From the NCBI RefSeq assembly GCF_033096005.1, contig NZ_AP026803.1, positions 1,036,501 to 1,100,500 of the forward strand: a stretch of DNA of 64,000 nt, in the 5' to 3' direction. A program made the position numbers and the translations under genes. Shown here piece after piece: positions 9,222 to 18,038 of this stretch. Position 1 is the stretch's first letter; each line of letters starts with the position of its first letter. This DNA is from Lactobacillus xylocopicola (GTDB taxonomy: Bacteria; Bacillota; Bacilli; Lactobacillales; Lactobacillaceae). The notes under the pieces are model-generated. The model ran no database searches and was not told the DNA's origin. It worked only from the letters and a program-made list of their open reading frames with translations.

Positions 9222-9569
9222 CTATTCTTCCTCTAATGCTAGCTTTTTGCCATCAGTCCATAGTTTTTCAACATTATAAAAATCACGGGCTTCCGCAGTA
9301 AAGACATTGACAACAACATCACCAAGATCAAGCAAAAGCCAGTTAGATTCACTATTCCCCTCAACCCGGTAGTTATAAAAGTCAGCCTTGTGCGCTTCGT
9401 CAATAATGGCATTAGCAATTGCATGCAATTGTCTATTTGAACCTGCACTGGTGACAACATAGTAATCCGCCAAAATGCTATAACCCTGCATGTCATAAGC
9501 AGTGGTATCCTCGCCGTGGCGGTCACTAATTGCTTTTAATGTGAAGGCTAAAATCTCTTTATTAGTCAA
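9222..9569 (-). CDS. rsfS: Ribosomal silencing factor RsfS
   Basis: 115-residue DUF143/RsfS protein (YqeL, Iojap family) that binds L14 on the 50S subunit and blocks subunit joining under starvation. Conserved pieces are DMQGYSILADYYVVTSAGSN, RVEGNSESNWLLLDLGDVVV and FYNVEKLWTDGKKL. Position directly after yqeK is the usual Firmicutes order. Confidence 0.96.
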   Translation of the reverse strand: MTNKEILAFTLKAISDRHGEDTTAYDMQGYSILADYYVVTSAGSNRQLHAIANAIIDEAHKADFYNYRVEGNSESNWLLLDLGDVVVNVFTAEARDFYNVEKLWTDGKKLALEEE

Positions 9570-9578
9570 TTTTTCTCC

Positions 9579-10178
9579 TTATTTATTTTTGATACTCCAC
9601 ACATTGTATGCATCTAATGTGCGGGGATAGATCTTATCTCTTTGCTTGATTAAAAAGTCAAGCGTGTGCGCCAGTTGGTAGCCCACGCCTTCGTCTAGGT
9701 CAGCATAAGTGACGGCGCTTGCCTCTTCCACACCAGGGAAGTCCCGGCCAGGTTCAATATAGTCGGCCATAAACACAATCTTGTCCAAGGTCGTCATTGT
9801 AGTGTCGCCCGTAGTGTGGCGGCTGACCGCCGTTAAAATTTCCTCATCGGTGATCTTGAGGTCACGCTTGATGAAGTAGGTGCCAACCATACCATGCCAA
9901 ATGCGGCGCCCCCAGACCAGTAGGTCTGGATCAAAGCCCTGGGTCTTGATGACCTCGCGGTACTCCTCAACCGGCACCTGCTTGGCGTAGTCATGGACAA
10001 AGCCAGCCAGCGCTGCCTTGTCCTCGTCATAGTCATTCAGCTGCGCCAGTTTGCGGGACGTTTGACTGACCCGCACGCAGTGGCCAAAGCGGTCTTCAGC
10101 CATATTGCCCCTTTCTTGGGCAATCAGCTCGCTACTAGTCAGGGGTGAGTAGGTGTTTTTAAAGAATAAGTCAGTCAT
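9579..10178 (-). CDS. yqeK: HD-domain Ap4A hydrolase YqeK
   Basis: 199-residue HD phosphohydrolase; YqeK homologues split diadenosine tetraphosphate symmetrically. The metal site is visible as RFGHCVRV, FVHDYAK, IWHGMVG, RHTTG and FMADYIEPGRDFPGV. Its start overlaps the nadD stop by eight bases. Base composition is striking: rows inside the gene (9661, 9721, 9901, 10021) count 33-37 G+C per 60, against about 25 per 60 in both flanking genes, suggesting recombination with a higher-GC relative. Confidence 0.95.
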   Translation of the reverse strand: MTDLFFKNTYSPLTSSELIAQERGNMAEDRFGHCVRVSQTSRKLAQLNDYDEDKAALAGFVHDYAKQVPVEEYREVIKTQGFDPDLLVWGRRIWHGMVGTYFIKRDLKITDEEILTAVSRHTTGDTTMTTLDKIVFMADYIEPGRDFPGVEEASAVTYADLDEGVGYQLAHTLDFLIKQRDKIYPRTLDAYNVWSIKNK

Positions 10179-10815
10179 GATACAGCCCCTTTTTTTGAAT
10201 ATAATTGCAAACTGCTGCCGGTACTAGGTACCTAATTGAGCCACCACTTGCAATCGCTTGCCTAATTGCAGTTGAACTTAACTCAACTGCTGGCACATCT
10301 ACCCAAATCATTGGTAATGGCGCCTGTTGAGGATAACCTGCCCGTTGCACGCCAACCAGAGTGGCCATTTGGGCTAGCTGGGTTGGCTCCTTCCATTTAC
10401 CTAGTGCATTAACCTGGTCACTGCCCATAATCAAGTAATAGTGGTTGGCTGGCTGGGTTTTGCGCAAGTACCGCAAAGTATCAACGGTATATGAGACACC
10501 CCCGCGCTGCAACTCAAATAGCTTTACTTGAAAATGCGGATTATCCTGTGTTGCCAATTCCAGCATATTCGTGCGGTCTTGCACAGAAACCGTTGGGGCA
10601 TCTTTCAAGGGCGGAATATTGGTGGGAATGAACCAAATTTCATCAAGATGCAACTTGATCAGCACCTGCTCGGCTACAATCAAGTGACCAATATGAATCG
10701 GGTTAAAAGTGCCGCCTAGCAGGCCGATTTGTCTTCCCTTATCTGCCACTACTGCTCTTTCTGCTGCCACTGCAACCGTGGGATTTTCTGCCAAACTTTT
10801 CGCTATCGCAATCAT
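10171..10815 (-). CDS. nadD: Nicotinate-nucleotide adenylyltransferase
   Basis: Makes deamido-NAD from nicotinate mononucleotide and ATP. The catalytic N-terminal motif GLLGGTFNPIHIGHLIVAEQ contains HIGH; the C-terminal SSTAIRQ is the ISSTxxR motif. The protein has ~28 residues before the motif, whereas most NadD start only a few residues before it. The early ATG at 10815 has a clear TAGGAG site, so the extension is probably real. Operon with yqeH upstream (eight-base gap) and yqeK downstream (overlap). Confidence 0.95.
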   Translation of the reverse strand: MIAIAKSLAENPTVAVAAERAVVADKGRQIGLLGGTFNPIHIGHLIVAEQVLIKLHLDEIWFIPTNIPPLKDAPTVSVQDRTNMLELATQDNPHFQVKLFELQRGGVSYTVDTLRYLRKTQPANHYYLIMGSDQVNALGKWKEPTQLAQMATLVGVQRAGYPQQAPLPMIWVDVPAVELSSTAIRQAIASGGSIRYLVPAAVCNYIQKKGLYHD

Positions 10816-10823
10816 TTTTTCTC

Positions 10824-11933
10824 CTAAATCAATGCGCGTCTGATACCTAAACCAATTCTAGCAGGAGTGTAGATTTTTACTAAGCAATCTGCTGCAACCG
10901 TGACAAAGCCGATTCCACCAAATAATAGGTCACTTTTACTGCTAGTGTGAATTTCTTGCCCCTGCAAAGGTGGCAACTTATCCTCACTTGCAGGAGGCGC
11001 AAGCAGTTCACCTAGGTGTCTGGCATAAAAGTCGTCTGCCTGCACAGTTTTTGTCCGGTGGACGTAAAGTCCTCGAGCTGCATACACGGTGAAGCTCGTC
11101 GGTTCACCGTGTAAATAGTCGATCCGCCCCAACCCAGCCAAAAAGAGCGTATTGCCTGGCTTTAGCTGGTAAGTTGCGGGCTTTAGCGGTTTTTGCGGAG
11201 AAACGACCGCTAATTCCTGTGCATTTAAGCGCGTGGCCAACTGATTTTCTGTCATAATTCCCGGTGTATCTACCAGGTAGTGACCATTGTCGAGCGGAAT
11301 TTCAATCTTGTCCAAAGTGGTTCCCGGAAAGCGTGACGTGGTAATTAAATTCTTCACGTCGCCCATTTGGTCAATAATTGCATTCAATAGCGTTGACTTG
11401 CCAACATTCGTCATCCCAACAAAGTAGGCGTCTTGGTTGCGAGTTCTCCGTTCCAAATAGGCGATTAAATCCGCTAGATTTTTTTTGTTTTTGCCACTAA
11501 CTAAAAAAATCTTTTTGGGAAAGAGACCAACGCGGTTAGCCTCTTGTCTCATCCAGTCCTTAATCCGGCTTTGCCGTGAATTTTCTGGAAAAAGATCAAA
11601 TTTATTGCCAACCAAAATGAAGTCATTATTACCAATAAATCGTTTAAGTGACGACAAGAGTGAATTGGTAAAGTCAAAGAGATCCACAACATTGACTACC
11701 AGTGCCTTTTTGGCGGCTAATGAGTTAAGTAAAGCCAAAAAGTCGTCGTTATTAGCACTGACCGGTATAATTTCATTATAATGGCGCAAGCGAAAGCAAC
11801 GTTGGCAATAAACATCAATATCCTCTTCAGCGCTAGCCTGCTGCAGCCGGGCGGGCGGTAAATAACCCGCTTGGTCAGGCTGGTCTGCTTGCAAGACTGC
11901 TCCGCAACCAATGCAAATAATATCCTCATCCAT
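10824..11933 (-). CDS. yqeH: Ribosome biogenesis GTPase YqeH
   Basis: Circularly permuted GTPase needed for 30S assembly, 369 residues. An N-terminal zinc finger has CIGCGAVLQ and CQRCFRLRHYNEI (the family Cx2C pairs). The G motifs then appear in permuted order: G4 NKFD, G5 SGKNKKN, G1 GMTNVGKST, G3 DTPGI. It overlaps yqeG by eight bases. In B. subtilis aroE and yhbY sit between yqeH and nadD; both are absent here. Confidence 0.96.
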   Translation of the reverse strand: MDEDIICIGCGAVLQADQPDQAGYLPPARLQQASAEEDIDVYCQRCFRLRHYNEIIPVSANNDDFLALLNSLAAKKALVVNVVDLFDFTNSLLSSLKRFIGNNDFILVGNKFDLFPENSRQSRIKDWMRQEANRVGLFPKKIFLVSGKNKKNLADLIAYLERRTRNQDAYFVGMTNVGKSTLLNAIIDQMGDVKNLITTSRFPGTTLDKIEIPLDNGHYLVDTPGIMTENQLATRLNAQELAVVSPQKPLKPATYQLKPGNTLFLAGLGRIDYLHGEPTSFTVYAARGLYVHRTKTVQADDFYARHLGELLAPPASEDKLPPLQGQEIHTSSKSDLLFGGIGFVTVAADCLVKIYTPARIGLGIRRALI

Positions 11934-12450
11934 TTTTTAACGTCTCCTTAAAAGTTACCGGGCGGAAAATCCCCAAAATGCCAAAAATGATTTTTTCAAA
12001 GAACCGATTAATTCGGGTATTCCATTTATCCGTCTCAACCAAAGGTTTAACTAAGACAGATTCGACGCCGGCCAAATTGCCAGCCTGAATATCAGTAATC
12101 AGTTGATCGCCGACCATCATCACTTGCTTTTTAGTTAAAGCTAATTCCTGCCGCTTGCGGCTAATCGCAAATGGTAATGGCTTACGCGCCTTAGCAACAA
12201 AGTCAATGTGGTACGGATTGAGAACCTGGCCTACTCGTTGAGCATTATTATTAGAAATAACAACCAACTTGATTCCGGCATCACCCAGCCGGCGATTCAA
12301 CCGGTCCATTTCCTTAGCCGTTTCAACTTCATTCCAGGCCAAAAGCGTATTGTCCAAGTCCGAGAAGACTGCCTTAATTCCCATTTGCAAAAGCACCTCT
12401 GTCTTTAGATGGTAGATTGCATCAATCGTATAACGCGGTCTAAATAACAT
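11926..12450 (-). CDS. yqeG: YqeG-family HAD-IIIA phosphatase
   Basis: 174-residue HAD phosphatase with the nucleophile motif VFSDLDNTLLAW, motif II in VVISNNN, Lys in VAKARKPLP and the acid pair in MVGDQLITDI. Resembles mitochondrial PGP phosphatase GEP4, but bacterial YqeG substrates are unproven. First gene of the yqeG-yqeH-nadD-yqeK-rsfS-tmcAL-yceD run, all closely spaced on the minus strand. Confidence 0.93.
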   Translation of the reverse strand: MLFRPRYTIDAIYHLKTEVLLQMGIKAVFSDLDNTLLAWNEVETAKEMDRLNRRLGDAGIKLVVISNNNAQRVGQVLNPYHIDFVAKARKPLPFAISRKRQELALTKKQVMMVGDQLITDIQAGNLAGVESVLVKPLVETDKWNTRINRFFEKIIFGILGIFRPVTFKETLKNG

Positions 12451-12523
12451 CCAACTTCCCTTTCGCTTACACTGCCTAGATTAATATATCAAACTAGGCC
12501 CTTTAAATGCTACTTTTAGCCAT

Positions 12524-12547
12524 AAAAAATGACGCTTTTAGCGCCAT
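12524..12547 (-). terminator. Terminator after rplT
   Basis: Minus strand ATGGCGC pairs with GCGTCAT (one G-U) around TAAAA, followed by six T. It closes infC-rpmI-rplT just downstream of the rplT stop. Confidence 0.8.
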
Positions 12548-12554
12548 CTTAAAG

Positions 12555-12911
12555 TTATTTTAAATTCTTCTTAGCTGTTGCAGCTAATTTTGCAAATGTC
12601 TCGGCATCGTTGTAAGCAATATCAGCTAGCATCTTGCGGTTAATGTCCACCCCAGCTAACTTCAAGCCGTGCATCAACTTCGAGTAAGAAAGATCGTTTT
12701 GCCTTGCTGCAGCATTGATTCTAGCAATCCATAACTTTCTGAAGTCGCTCTTGCGTCTTCTCCGGTCGCGGAATGCGTATCTGTAAGATACAAATAATTG
12801 GGTACTTGCAGCCTTAAACTGCAAATGCTTGGCGCCGCGGTAACCCTTGGCAAGCTTCATAACCTTCTTACGACGTTTACGTGTTACTGTTCCACCTTTA
12901 ACTCTTGGCAT
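12555..12911 (-). CDS. rplT: 50S ribosomal protein L20
   Basis: 118 residues, very basic N-terminal arm ([20 protein letters not shown]) and globular part ending [11 protein letters not shown]. Early 50S assembly protein. In Bacillales-type Firmicutes it represses its own operon by binding the infC leader. ATG follows AGGAGG. Third gene of the operon. Confidence 0.99.
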   Translation of the reverse strand: MPRVKGGTVTRKRRKKVMKLAKGYRGAKHLQFKAASTQLFVSYRYAFRDRRRRKSDFRKLWIARINAAARQNDLSYSKLMHGLKLAGVDINRKMLADIAYNDAETFAKLAATAKKNLK

Positions 12912-12945
12912 TTAAAATTCCTCCTAAATCGTCTTTATTTCATGA

Positions 12946-13146
12946 TTAACGCATTTGCGAGAGCATTTGTTTAATGCGCTTCAAGTCGCTACGTGAAACT
13001 AAAGCAGCCTTTCTCAAATGACGACGCTGCTTCTTAGTCTTACCATGGAAACGGTGACCAGTAAAAGCATGATGACGTTTCAGCTTACCAGTAGCAGTTC
13101 TTTTAAAACGCTTTGCAGAAGCGCGGTGAGTTTTCATTTTAGGCAT
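12946..13146 (-). CDS. rpmI: 50S ribosomal protein L35
   Basis: 66 residues: [20 protein letters not shown] start and the [15 protein letters not shown] core are typical of bL35. Middle gene of infC-rpmI-rplT with GGAGG-type ribosome site. Confidence 0.99.
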   Translation of the reverse strand: MPKMKTHRASAKRFKRTATGKLKRHHAFTGHRFHGKTKKQRRHLRKAALVSRSDLKRIKQMLSQMR

Positions 13147-13168
13147 TTTCTAATTCCTCCAAATTTAA

Positions 13169-13696
13169 CTATTTACTTTTATCACTCTTGGGAGCGAGCA
13201 TCAAGAACATTGAACGGCCTTCCATCTTGGGCTTGCTAATTACAGTAGCAATATCCGCGGTGGCTTCTGCCATTTTTTCTAGCACTTCGCGTCCTAATTC
13301 CTTGTGAGTGATAGCTCGACCCCTGAACCTAATCGAAACACGTACTTTAGCACCCTCTTTAGTCAGGAACTTTTGCGCATGCTTTAACTTCGTGTTGAAG
13401 TCATTGCCCTCGATTGTAGGACTAAGACGGATTTCTTTAACGTTAACCGTTTTGGACTTCTTCCGGGACTCTTTGACCTTTTTTTGCTGTTCAAAGCGGA
13501 ACTTACCATAGTCCATAATCCGAGCAACTGGTGGCTTGGCATTGGGCGAAATCAGAACTAAATCTAAATTTGCACTGCTTGCTTGGCGCAAGGCTTCAGT
13601 CTTTGTTACAACACCAACTTGTTGACCATCTTCGTTAATTAAACGAACTTCGCGAGCACGAATTTGATCGTTTAATATCATATTCTTCGGTATAAT
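13169..13696 (-). CDS. infC: Translation initiation factor IF-3, probable AUU start
   Basis: IF3 binds 30S and monitors start-codon and initiator-tRNA fidelity. N-domain ([12 protein letters not shown]), linker rich in Lys, C-domain ([17 protein letters not shown] [26 protein letters not shown]). The first ATG (13681) lies 21 bases past the GGAGG site (13703-13707), too far; an in-frame ATT at 13694-13696 lies six bases past it. I therefore place the start at AUU, giving 175 residues. AUU starts are known for infC and allow IF3 to limit its own synthesis. Leader upstream is of the L20 type. Confidence 0.88.
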   Translation of the reverse strand: MIPKNMILNDQIRAREVRLINEDGQQVGVVTKTEALRQASSANLDLVLISPNAKPPVARIMDYGKFRFEQQKKVKESRKKSKTVNVKEIRLSPTIEGNDFNTKLKHAQKFLTKEGAKVRVSIRFRGRAITHKELGREVLEKMAEATADIATVISKPKMEGRSMFLMLAPKSDKSK

Positions 13697-13704
13697 TCTT
13701 CACC

Positions 13705-13836
13705 TCCATGATAATCGCGAGGACAAGAAAAGAGCGGGCATAAGTTACCCGCTCTTAATCAACAGAAAATATCGATTAGCCCAGAGGTTAACTTAACTTA
13801 GGCGAGAAGCGGGAGGCTCCTTCTTGTTCTCAACTA
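13705..13836 (-). promoter_or_regulatory. L20-type leader of infC-rpmI-rplT
   Basis: Untranslated leader of ~130 bases between a strong promoter and infC. Its 5' part holds a hairpin (GGAGCCTCCCGC and nearby complementary GCGGGAGGCTCC region, 13801-13820) and its 3' part an intrinsic terminator. Position and architecture match the L20 autogenous leader described in Firmicutes. Identity is by context and hairpins; no covariance search was possible. Confidence 0.7.
13731..13757 (-). terminator. Attenuator hairpin in the infC leader
   Basis: Minus strand AAGAGCGGGTAAC...GCCCGCTCTTTTC: GAGCGGG pairs with CCCGCTC and is followed by a short T tract, about 35 bases upstream of the infC ribosome site. 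Expected readout of L20-controlled termination. Confidence 0.7.
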
Positions 13837-13841
13837 TCATA

Positions 13842-13870
13842 ATTATACACAGTTCACGCCGACCGGTCAA
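13842..13870 (-). promoter_or_regulatory. Strong promoter of infC-rpmI-rplT
   Basis: Minus-strand TTGACC (13865-13870), 17-base spacer, perfect TATAAT (13842-13847). Near-consensus sigma-A promoter, start expected near 13836. Confidence 0.85.
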
Positions 13871-13941
13871 TCAATTTAGTTAAAAGATCATCCCAGCTGA
13901 CAGCAGCTGCTGGCTTTTACCGCTTTTTAGGAATAACTAAC

Positions 13942-14763
13942 TTATTTACCCTGGTAGTACATTTTTCGGTAGTTAAAACCTGGAACTTTACTGAACCACT
14001 TCTTGATTAACTGATTGTACTCTCCGCTCCTCTGAATCTTGGCAAGGGCCCGATTAATGGCCTTAAGAAAGGCATCCTGATGCTTATTGACCGCAATACC
14101 ATATGGCTCGTGGGTGAACGTGCCGCCGCGGACTGCTAAACCCGGATTTTGAACCGCTAAGCCGTACAGCACGCTATTATCACTAGTCAGTGCGTCCCCT
14201 TGGCCTGACTTCAAGGCTGAAACAGCCTGACCATAATCTTGCATAGTTACTACTTTGGCTTTGGGAACCAATTTTTTGATCATTTCAACTGAATTATCAC
14301 CAACAATGCCAATGACAGTCTTGCGCGGGAGATCACGAATACCCCTGATTGGGGAATTACGCGCAACCAACAGAGACTGGCCGGCTTGAAAATATGGCCG
14401 CGAAAAATCAACTATTTTTGCACGGTCTGGAGTAATGGTTAACGTAGCAATAACCGCATCAACATTATGGTTCTTGAGCAAGGGAATACGCGATTGTGCA
14501 GTAGCCAGGACAAACTTAGCCTTGCCCTGCGAACCCAAAATTTCTTTCGTGACCGCTTTGGCCATATCAACATCAAAGCCCTTTTCAATATTATCCTTAG
14601 TGTCAGTCAAACTAAACAAGCGCTTATCACATTCAATCGCCCAAGTGATTGTTTTAGCTGCTTGAACGTTCTTTAATGTCGCCTGGTCTGCTTCTTTTTT
14701 TCCACAAGCAGTTAGCAAAATACTACAAAATATGATGATAGTTGGCCAAATCTTACTTTTCAT
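13942..14763 (-). CDS. Amino-acid ABC transporter substrate-binding lipoprotein (family 3)
   Basis: 273 residues with a lipoprotein signal (lipobox LTAC, Cys about residue 20) and an SBP_bac_3 domain: IEKGFDVDMAKAVTKEI, TPDRAKIVDFSRPYF and DALTSDNSVLYGLAVQNPGL, the pattern of glutamine/glutamate/arginine-type binding proteins. It would capture a polar amino acid outside the cell. No permease or ATPase gene adjoins it, so it is either an orphan receptor or works with a transporter encoded elsewhere. Start ATG follows GAGGAAAG. Confidence 0.92.
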   Translation of the reverse strand: MKSKIWPTIIIFCSILLTACGKKEADQATLKNVQAAKTITWAIECDKRLFSLTDTKDNIEKGFDVDMAKAVTKEILGSQGKAKFVLATAQSRIPLLKNHNVDAVIATLTITPDRAKIVDFSRPYFQAGQSLLVARNSPIRGIRDLPRKTVIGIVGDNSVEMIKKLVPKAKVVTMQDYGQAVSALKSGQGDALTSDNSVLYGLAVQNPGLAVRGGTFTHEPYGIAVNKHQDAFLKAINRALAKIQRSGEYNQLIKKWFSKVPGFNYRKMYYQGK

Positions 14764-14906
14764 GCTGCTTTCCTCGCTTAACCAAGTTATTAGTTGAATT
14801 CTATATCTACTTGGTCTTTATTACTCTCTTAGTCACCAGTCATCTAAACCTAGACTAATGGGCCGGATAAAGGCTTGAAAGAATATGTACTGTCAGTATT
14901 AACTCA

Positions 14907-16838
14907 CTAATGTTTCCTTGAATATGCTTGAACGTCTTGAGCAATTTCTTGACTAAACTCGGTCAAACTCTTAGCCACTTCTTCCTCTGTGCCATAGCGG
15001 CGAACGTTGACTGAATTAGTCTTCATTTCCTTATCTCCCAGAACAAGCGTATATGGGATCTTTTGGGTTTGTGTCTCCCGAATCTTGTAGCCTAATTTTT
15101 CATTGCGCAGATCTGTCTCTGCCCGAAAGCCCTGCTTATTGAGTTCATCACGAACTTGTTTAGCATAATCAGAGTGAGCGTCCAAATTAACCGGAATAAC
15201 TTCTACCTGAATCGGAGCCAACCAAGTTGGAAAGGCACCCTTGTAAATTTCCATCAAATAGGCAATGAACCGTTCCATTGTTCCAACAATACCGCGGTGA
15301 ATCATCACCGGACGATGATCCTCGCCATCTTGTCCAACATATGATAGATCAAACTGTTCCGGCAACATAAAGTCTAACTGGATTGTTGACATTGTCTCAT
15401 CTGCTCCCAGAGCAGTCTTAGTTTGAATATCGAGCTTAGGACCATAAAAGGCAGCTTCACCTTCAGCTTCAACATAATCGAGTCCCATATCATCCATAGC
15501 CTTCTTTAGCATTGACTGGCTGCGCTCCCACATCTCATCGTTGGCAAAGTACTTCTCAGTGTTCTTAGGATCACGATATGAAAGTCTAAAGTAGTAATCA
15601 GTAATATCAAAGTCTTCATAGACATCGGTAATTAACTTCAGCGTCTTGGCAAATTCCTTCTGTACTTGTTCCAAAGTAACAAAGGTGTGGCCATCGTTTA
15701 AGGTCATTTCGCGGACCCGCTGCAGCCCTGACAAGGCCCCAGACTTTTCATAGCGGTGCATCATGCCTAATTCAGCAATCCGAATCGGCAACTCACGATA
15801 GGAGCGGATGTGATGCTTGTAAATTTGAATATGGGACGGACAATTCATCGGTCGTAACTCTAACATTTCACCGTCACCCATATCCATCGGTGGAAACATG
15901 TCATCGCGGTAGTGCGCCCAGTGACCGGAAGTCTTGTAGGCATCCAGGTTCATTAGCACTGGCGTATTAACGTGTTGGTAACCAGCAGCCACTTCCTTAT
16001 CAATAATGTAGCGCTCAACCACCCGGCGAATAGTTGCACCCTTAGGTAGCCAGTATGGTAAGCCTGCGCCCACTTTCGGGTCAACAAAGAAGAGGTCCAA
16101 ATCGCGGCCAATCGTCCGGTGGTCGCGCTCCTTAATTTCAGCTCGGCGCTTGAGATCTTCATCCAAGTCTGCCTTTTTGAAAAAGGCAGTACCGGTAATG
16201 CGCTGCAGCATTGGATTAGACGACTGCCCTTGCCAGTATGCACCAGCCACCGACAGCAACTTAAATTGTTTGATTTTACCAGTATTAGGCAATAGGGCTT
16301 TAAAGCCAAAATCAACAAAGTCGCCTAACCGATATGCTTGCACTTCATCGGCTTCCTGGTCTAACAAGTCCAGCTTAAAAGGATCATCTTTGAAAAGTTC
16401 TGCTAGCTCTGCTTTTGGCATTAGTACGGCTTCAATCCGGTCGCCAGCCTTAATCGCTTTTTGAACCGCCTTTTCCAGTTCAGGTAACTCGCTAATCTTG
16501 ATCTGATTTTTCTTATCAGTATCAACAAAAAAGCCCTCTTCATCTGCTGCATGTTCTCCCAAACGCATTTGCGGATATGCTTGCTTGGCCACCGCTTCTA
16601 ACACGAATGCGACAGTTGCCCGCAAGACTGCAAGCCCGGCCTCATCTCGATCAGTAATAATTGCCACCTGGGCAGCATGCGTAATCTCAAAGTCAACTGG
16701 CCGCAATTTGCCGTCAACGGTGCCGGCAAGTGCCGCCTTACCTAAAGAAGTTGAAATGCTACGTGCTACTTCACCGATGGTGACTGCCTGGTCATAGTTC
16801 TTTTGGGCGCCATCTGGCAAAATAATTGAAAAACCCAT
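14907..16838 (-). CDS. thrS: Threonyl-tRNA synthetase
   Basis: 643 residues. I choose ATG 16838 ([15 protein letters not shown]) with GGAGG just upstream; further-upstream codons run into the T-box terminator. Domains: TGS (~1-60), the SAD/editing domain (~70-235), class II catalytic core with motif 1 and motif 2 ([18 protein letters not shown], zinc Cys) and [18 protein letters not shown] (motif 3), and the anticodon-binding domain ([14 protein letters not shown]). Monocistronic behind a Thr T-box. Confidence 0.98.
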   Translation of the reverse strand: MGFSIILPDGAQKNYDQAVTIGEVARSISTSLGKAALAGTVDGKLRPVDFEITHAAQVAIITDRDEAGLAVLRATVAFVLEAVAKQAYPQMRLGEHAADEEGFFVDTDKKNQIKISELPELEKAVQKAIKAGDRIEAVLMPKAELAELFKDDPFKLDLLDQEADEVQAYRLGDFVDFGFKALLPNTGKIKQFKLLSVAGAYWQGQSSNPMLQRITGTAFFKKADLDEDLKRRAEIKERDHRTIGRDLDLFFVDPKVGAGLPYWLPKGATIRRVVERYIIDKEVAAGYQHVNTPVLMNLDAYKTSGHWAHYRDDMFPPMDMGDGEMLELRPMNCPSHIQIYKHHIRSYRELPIRIAELGMMHRYEKSGALSGLQRVREMTLNDGHTFVTLEQVQKEFAKTLKLITDVYEDFDITDYYFRLSYRDPKNTEKYFANDEMWERSQSMLKKAMDDMGLDYVEAEGEAAFYGPKLDIQTKTALGADETMSTIQLDFMLPEQFDLSYVGQDGEDHRPVMIHRGIVGTMERFIAYLMEIYKGAFPTWLAPIQVEVIPVNLDAHSDYAKQVRDELNKQGFRAETDLRNEKLGYKIRETQTQKIPYTLVLGDKEMKTNSVNVRRYGTEEEVAKSLTEFSQEIAQDVQAYSRKH

Positions 16839-16859
16839 AATTACCTCCAAAATAATCAA

Positions 16860-17073
16860 AAAAGCGTCCCAGTGCAATCTGCACTGGGACGCTATTAACG
16901 TGGTTCCACCCATAATTAGGTTAAACATGTAACCTATCTCATTACGAATTGATAGCGGAATTCACCCTTTTAATAACCATTACTAGTGAAATGAGTGGGG
17001 TGCGGACTCTTTTGAAAAACTTCCAGAAGCTGTCTCTCTCTCTGAGTTGAGCCGCATCATGTTCATTCATTGA
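16860..17073 (-). promoter_or_regulatory. T-box riboswitch, Thr-specific, upstream of thrS
   Basis: The minus strand carries GGGTGGAACCACG (16899-16911), the variant T-box motif often seen in thrS leaders. The probable specifier is ACC (Thr) at 16999-17001 within GTCCGCACCCCAC. Matches the downstream gene. Specifier position is by eye. Confidence 0.9.
16863..16893 (-). terminator. Leader terminator of the thrS T-box
   Basis: Perfect 14-bp stem (AGCGTCCCAGTGCA and its complement) with a three-base loop, followed by T-rich sequence, directly upstream of the thrS ribosome site. Confidence 0.9.
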
Positions 17074-17078
17074 ATATC

Positions 17079-17107
17079 ATTATACATAAAGAAATTACGA
17101 ATGCAAA
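17079..17107 (-). promoter_or_regulatory. Promoter of the thrS T-box transcript
   Basis: Minus-strand TTTGCA (17102-17107), 17-base spacer, perfect TATAAT (17079-17084), just downstream of the dnaI stop. Confidence 0.8.
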
Positions 17108-17129
17108 TTATTTTTTAGGTTATTTTAAT

Positions 17130-18038
17130 TTACCTTCGCCGGTTCTGACCCGAAACTGTCACTTCAGTTGCCAGTGTTCGCACCCGCTCTAACAGCCGCG
17201 CCGCCTTGACCGGATCAAGGGCATTCTTAGTTTCCTTGAAGTGTTCTTCCAAGTCGTCCATTGCCATATTTGCTGAAAAAAAGGTCGGAAGAACATTGTC
17301 CATGCGGCTCTGCAAAATAACTGCGAGTACCTCATCCCGAGACCACTGGCTAAGCGTTTCGGCACCAATATCATCTAAAATCAACACATCACAGTTAGAA
17401 ATACGCTGAAGCTCATCTGGCAAAGAATTATCACCAAAGTGACTGGACAGCGTGGCGATAAAGGTTGGGACATGCAAGAACACCACCTTTTTGTTCCAAG
17501 CCGCCAGCTGGTTAGCTAGGCCAGCCAGCATGTAGGTTTTGCCGATGCCAAAATTACCATAAAGGTACAGACCCTTTTGGTGAACATTTTCCTGGTATTT
17601 GGCTAAAAATTGTCGAATTTCTGCTAATGCGTCCGTCCGCCCTTTTGTCACTTCCAGTTCGCTCAGGCTAACTTCATGTAAAGACTGCGGTAAGTTAATC
17701 AAGCTGACATTTTTCCTGGCCTTGAGCTCGGAATCATGAGCAATCTTACTAGCTTTCGGAGCATATTGTAAATCGATTGCATTACTATTCAAAATCAGCT
17801 GGGGCTGGTAGTCCCTGGTCACCGGATCCTGCTTATGCTGCTGCATGCAAAATTCATAGAGGTTGGACAAACTTTTTTCAATCATATCTGGGGTAATCTG
17901 GTCCGCATGGGCTTTAAGAAACGCTCGCACTTTAGGCTCTGCCAGAACCTGTTCCCGGATCGCTGCCGGATTTTCTTTTTGGGCTAAACTCGCAATATTT
18001 TTATCCATAAAGTCACCAATCGATTGCATCATATTCAC
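17130..18038 (-). CDS. dnaI: Primosomal helicase loader DnaI
   Basis: AAA+ ATPase that loads the replicative helicase (DnaC in B. subtilis). About 300 residues: N-terminal helicase-interaction domain (~1-130) with the zinc-ligand region LYEFCMQQHK, then Walker A YGNFGIGKTYML, Walker B VLILDDIGAE and sensor SANMAMDDLEEHF. Start could be GTG 18038 or the ATGs at 18032/18029; all lie next to the dnaB stop at 18039, so coupling is likely. Order nrdR-dnaB-dnaI-thrS is classical for Firmicutes. Confidence 0.95.
   Translation of the reverse strand: MNMMQSIGDFMDKNIASLAQKENPAAIREQVLAEPKVRAFLKAHADQITPDMIEKSLSNLYEFCMQQHKQDPVTRDYQPQLILNSNAIDLQYAPKASKIAHDSELKARKNVSLINLPQSLHEVSLSELEVTKGRTDALAEIRQFLAKYQENVHQKGLYLYGNFGIGKTYMLAGLANQLAAWNKKVVFLHVPTFIATLSSHFGDNSLPDELQRISNCDVLILDDIGAETLSQWSRDEVLAVILQSRMDNVLPTFFSANMAMDDLEEHFKETKNALDPVKAARLLERVRTLATEVTVSGQNRRR

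Noticed and set aside
13895..13930. GC-rich hairpin after the binding-lipoprotein gene as a terminator
   Set aside because: CAGCAGCTGCTG-type pairing is present but no T tract follows on the minus strand, so I did not call it.
16839..16928. Longer thrS frame reaching into the leader
   Set aside because: It would translate the T-box terminator; ATG 16838 has GGAGG and the normal TGS start.
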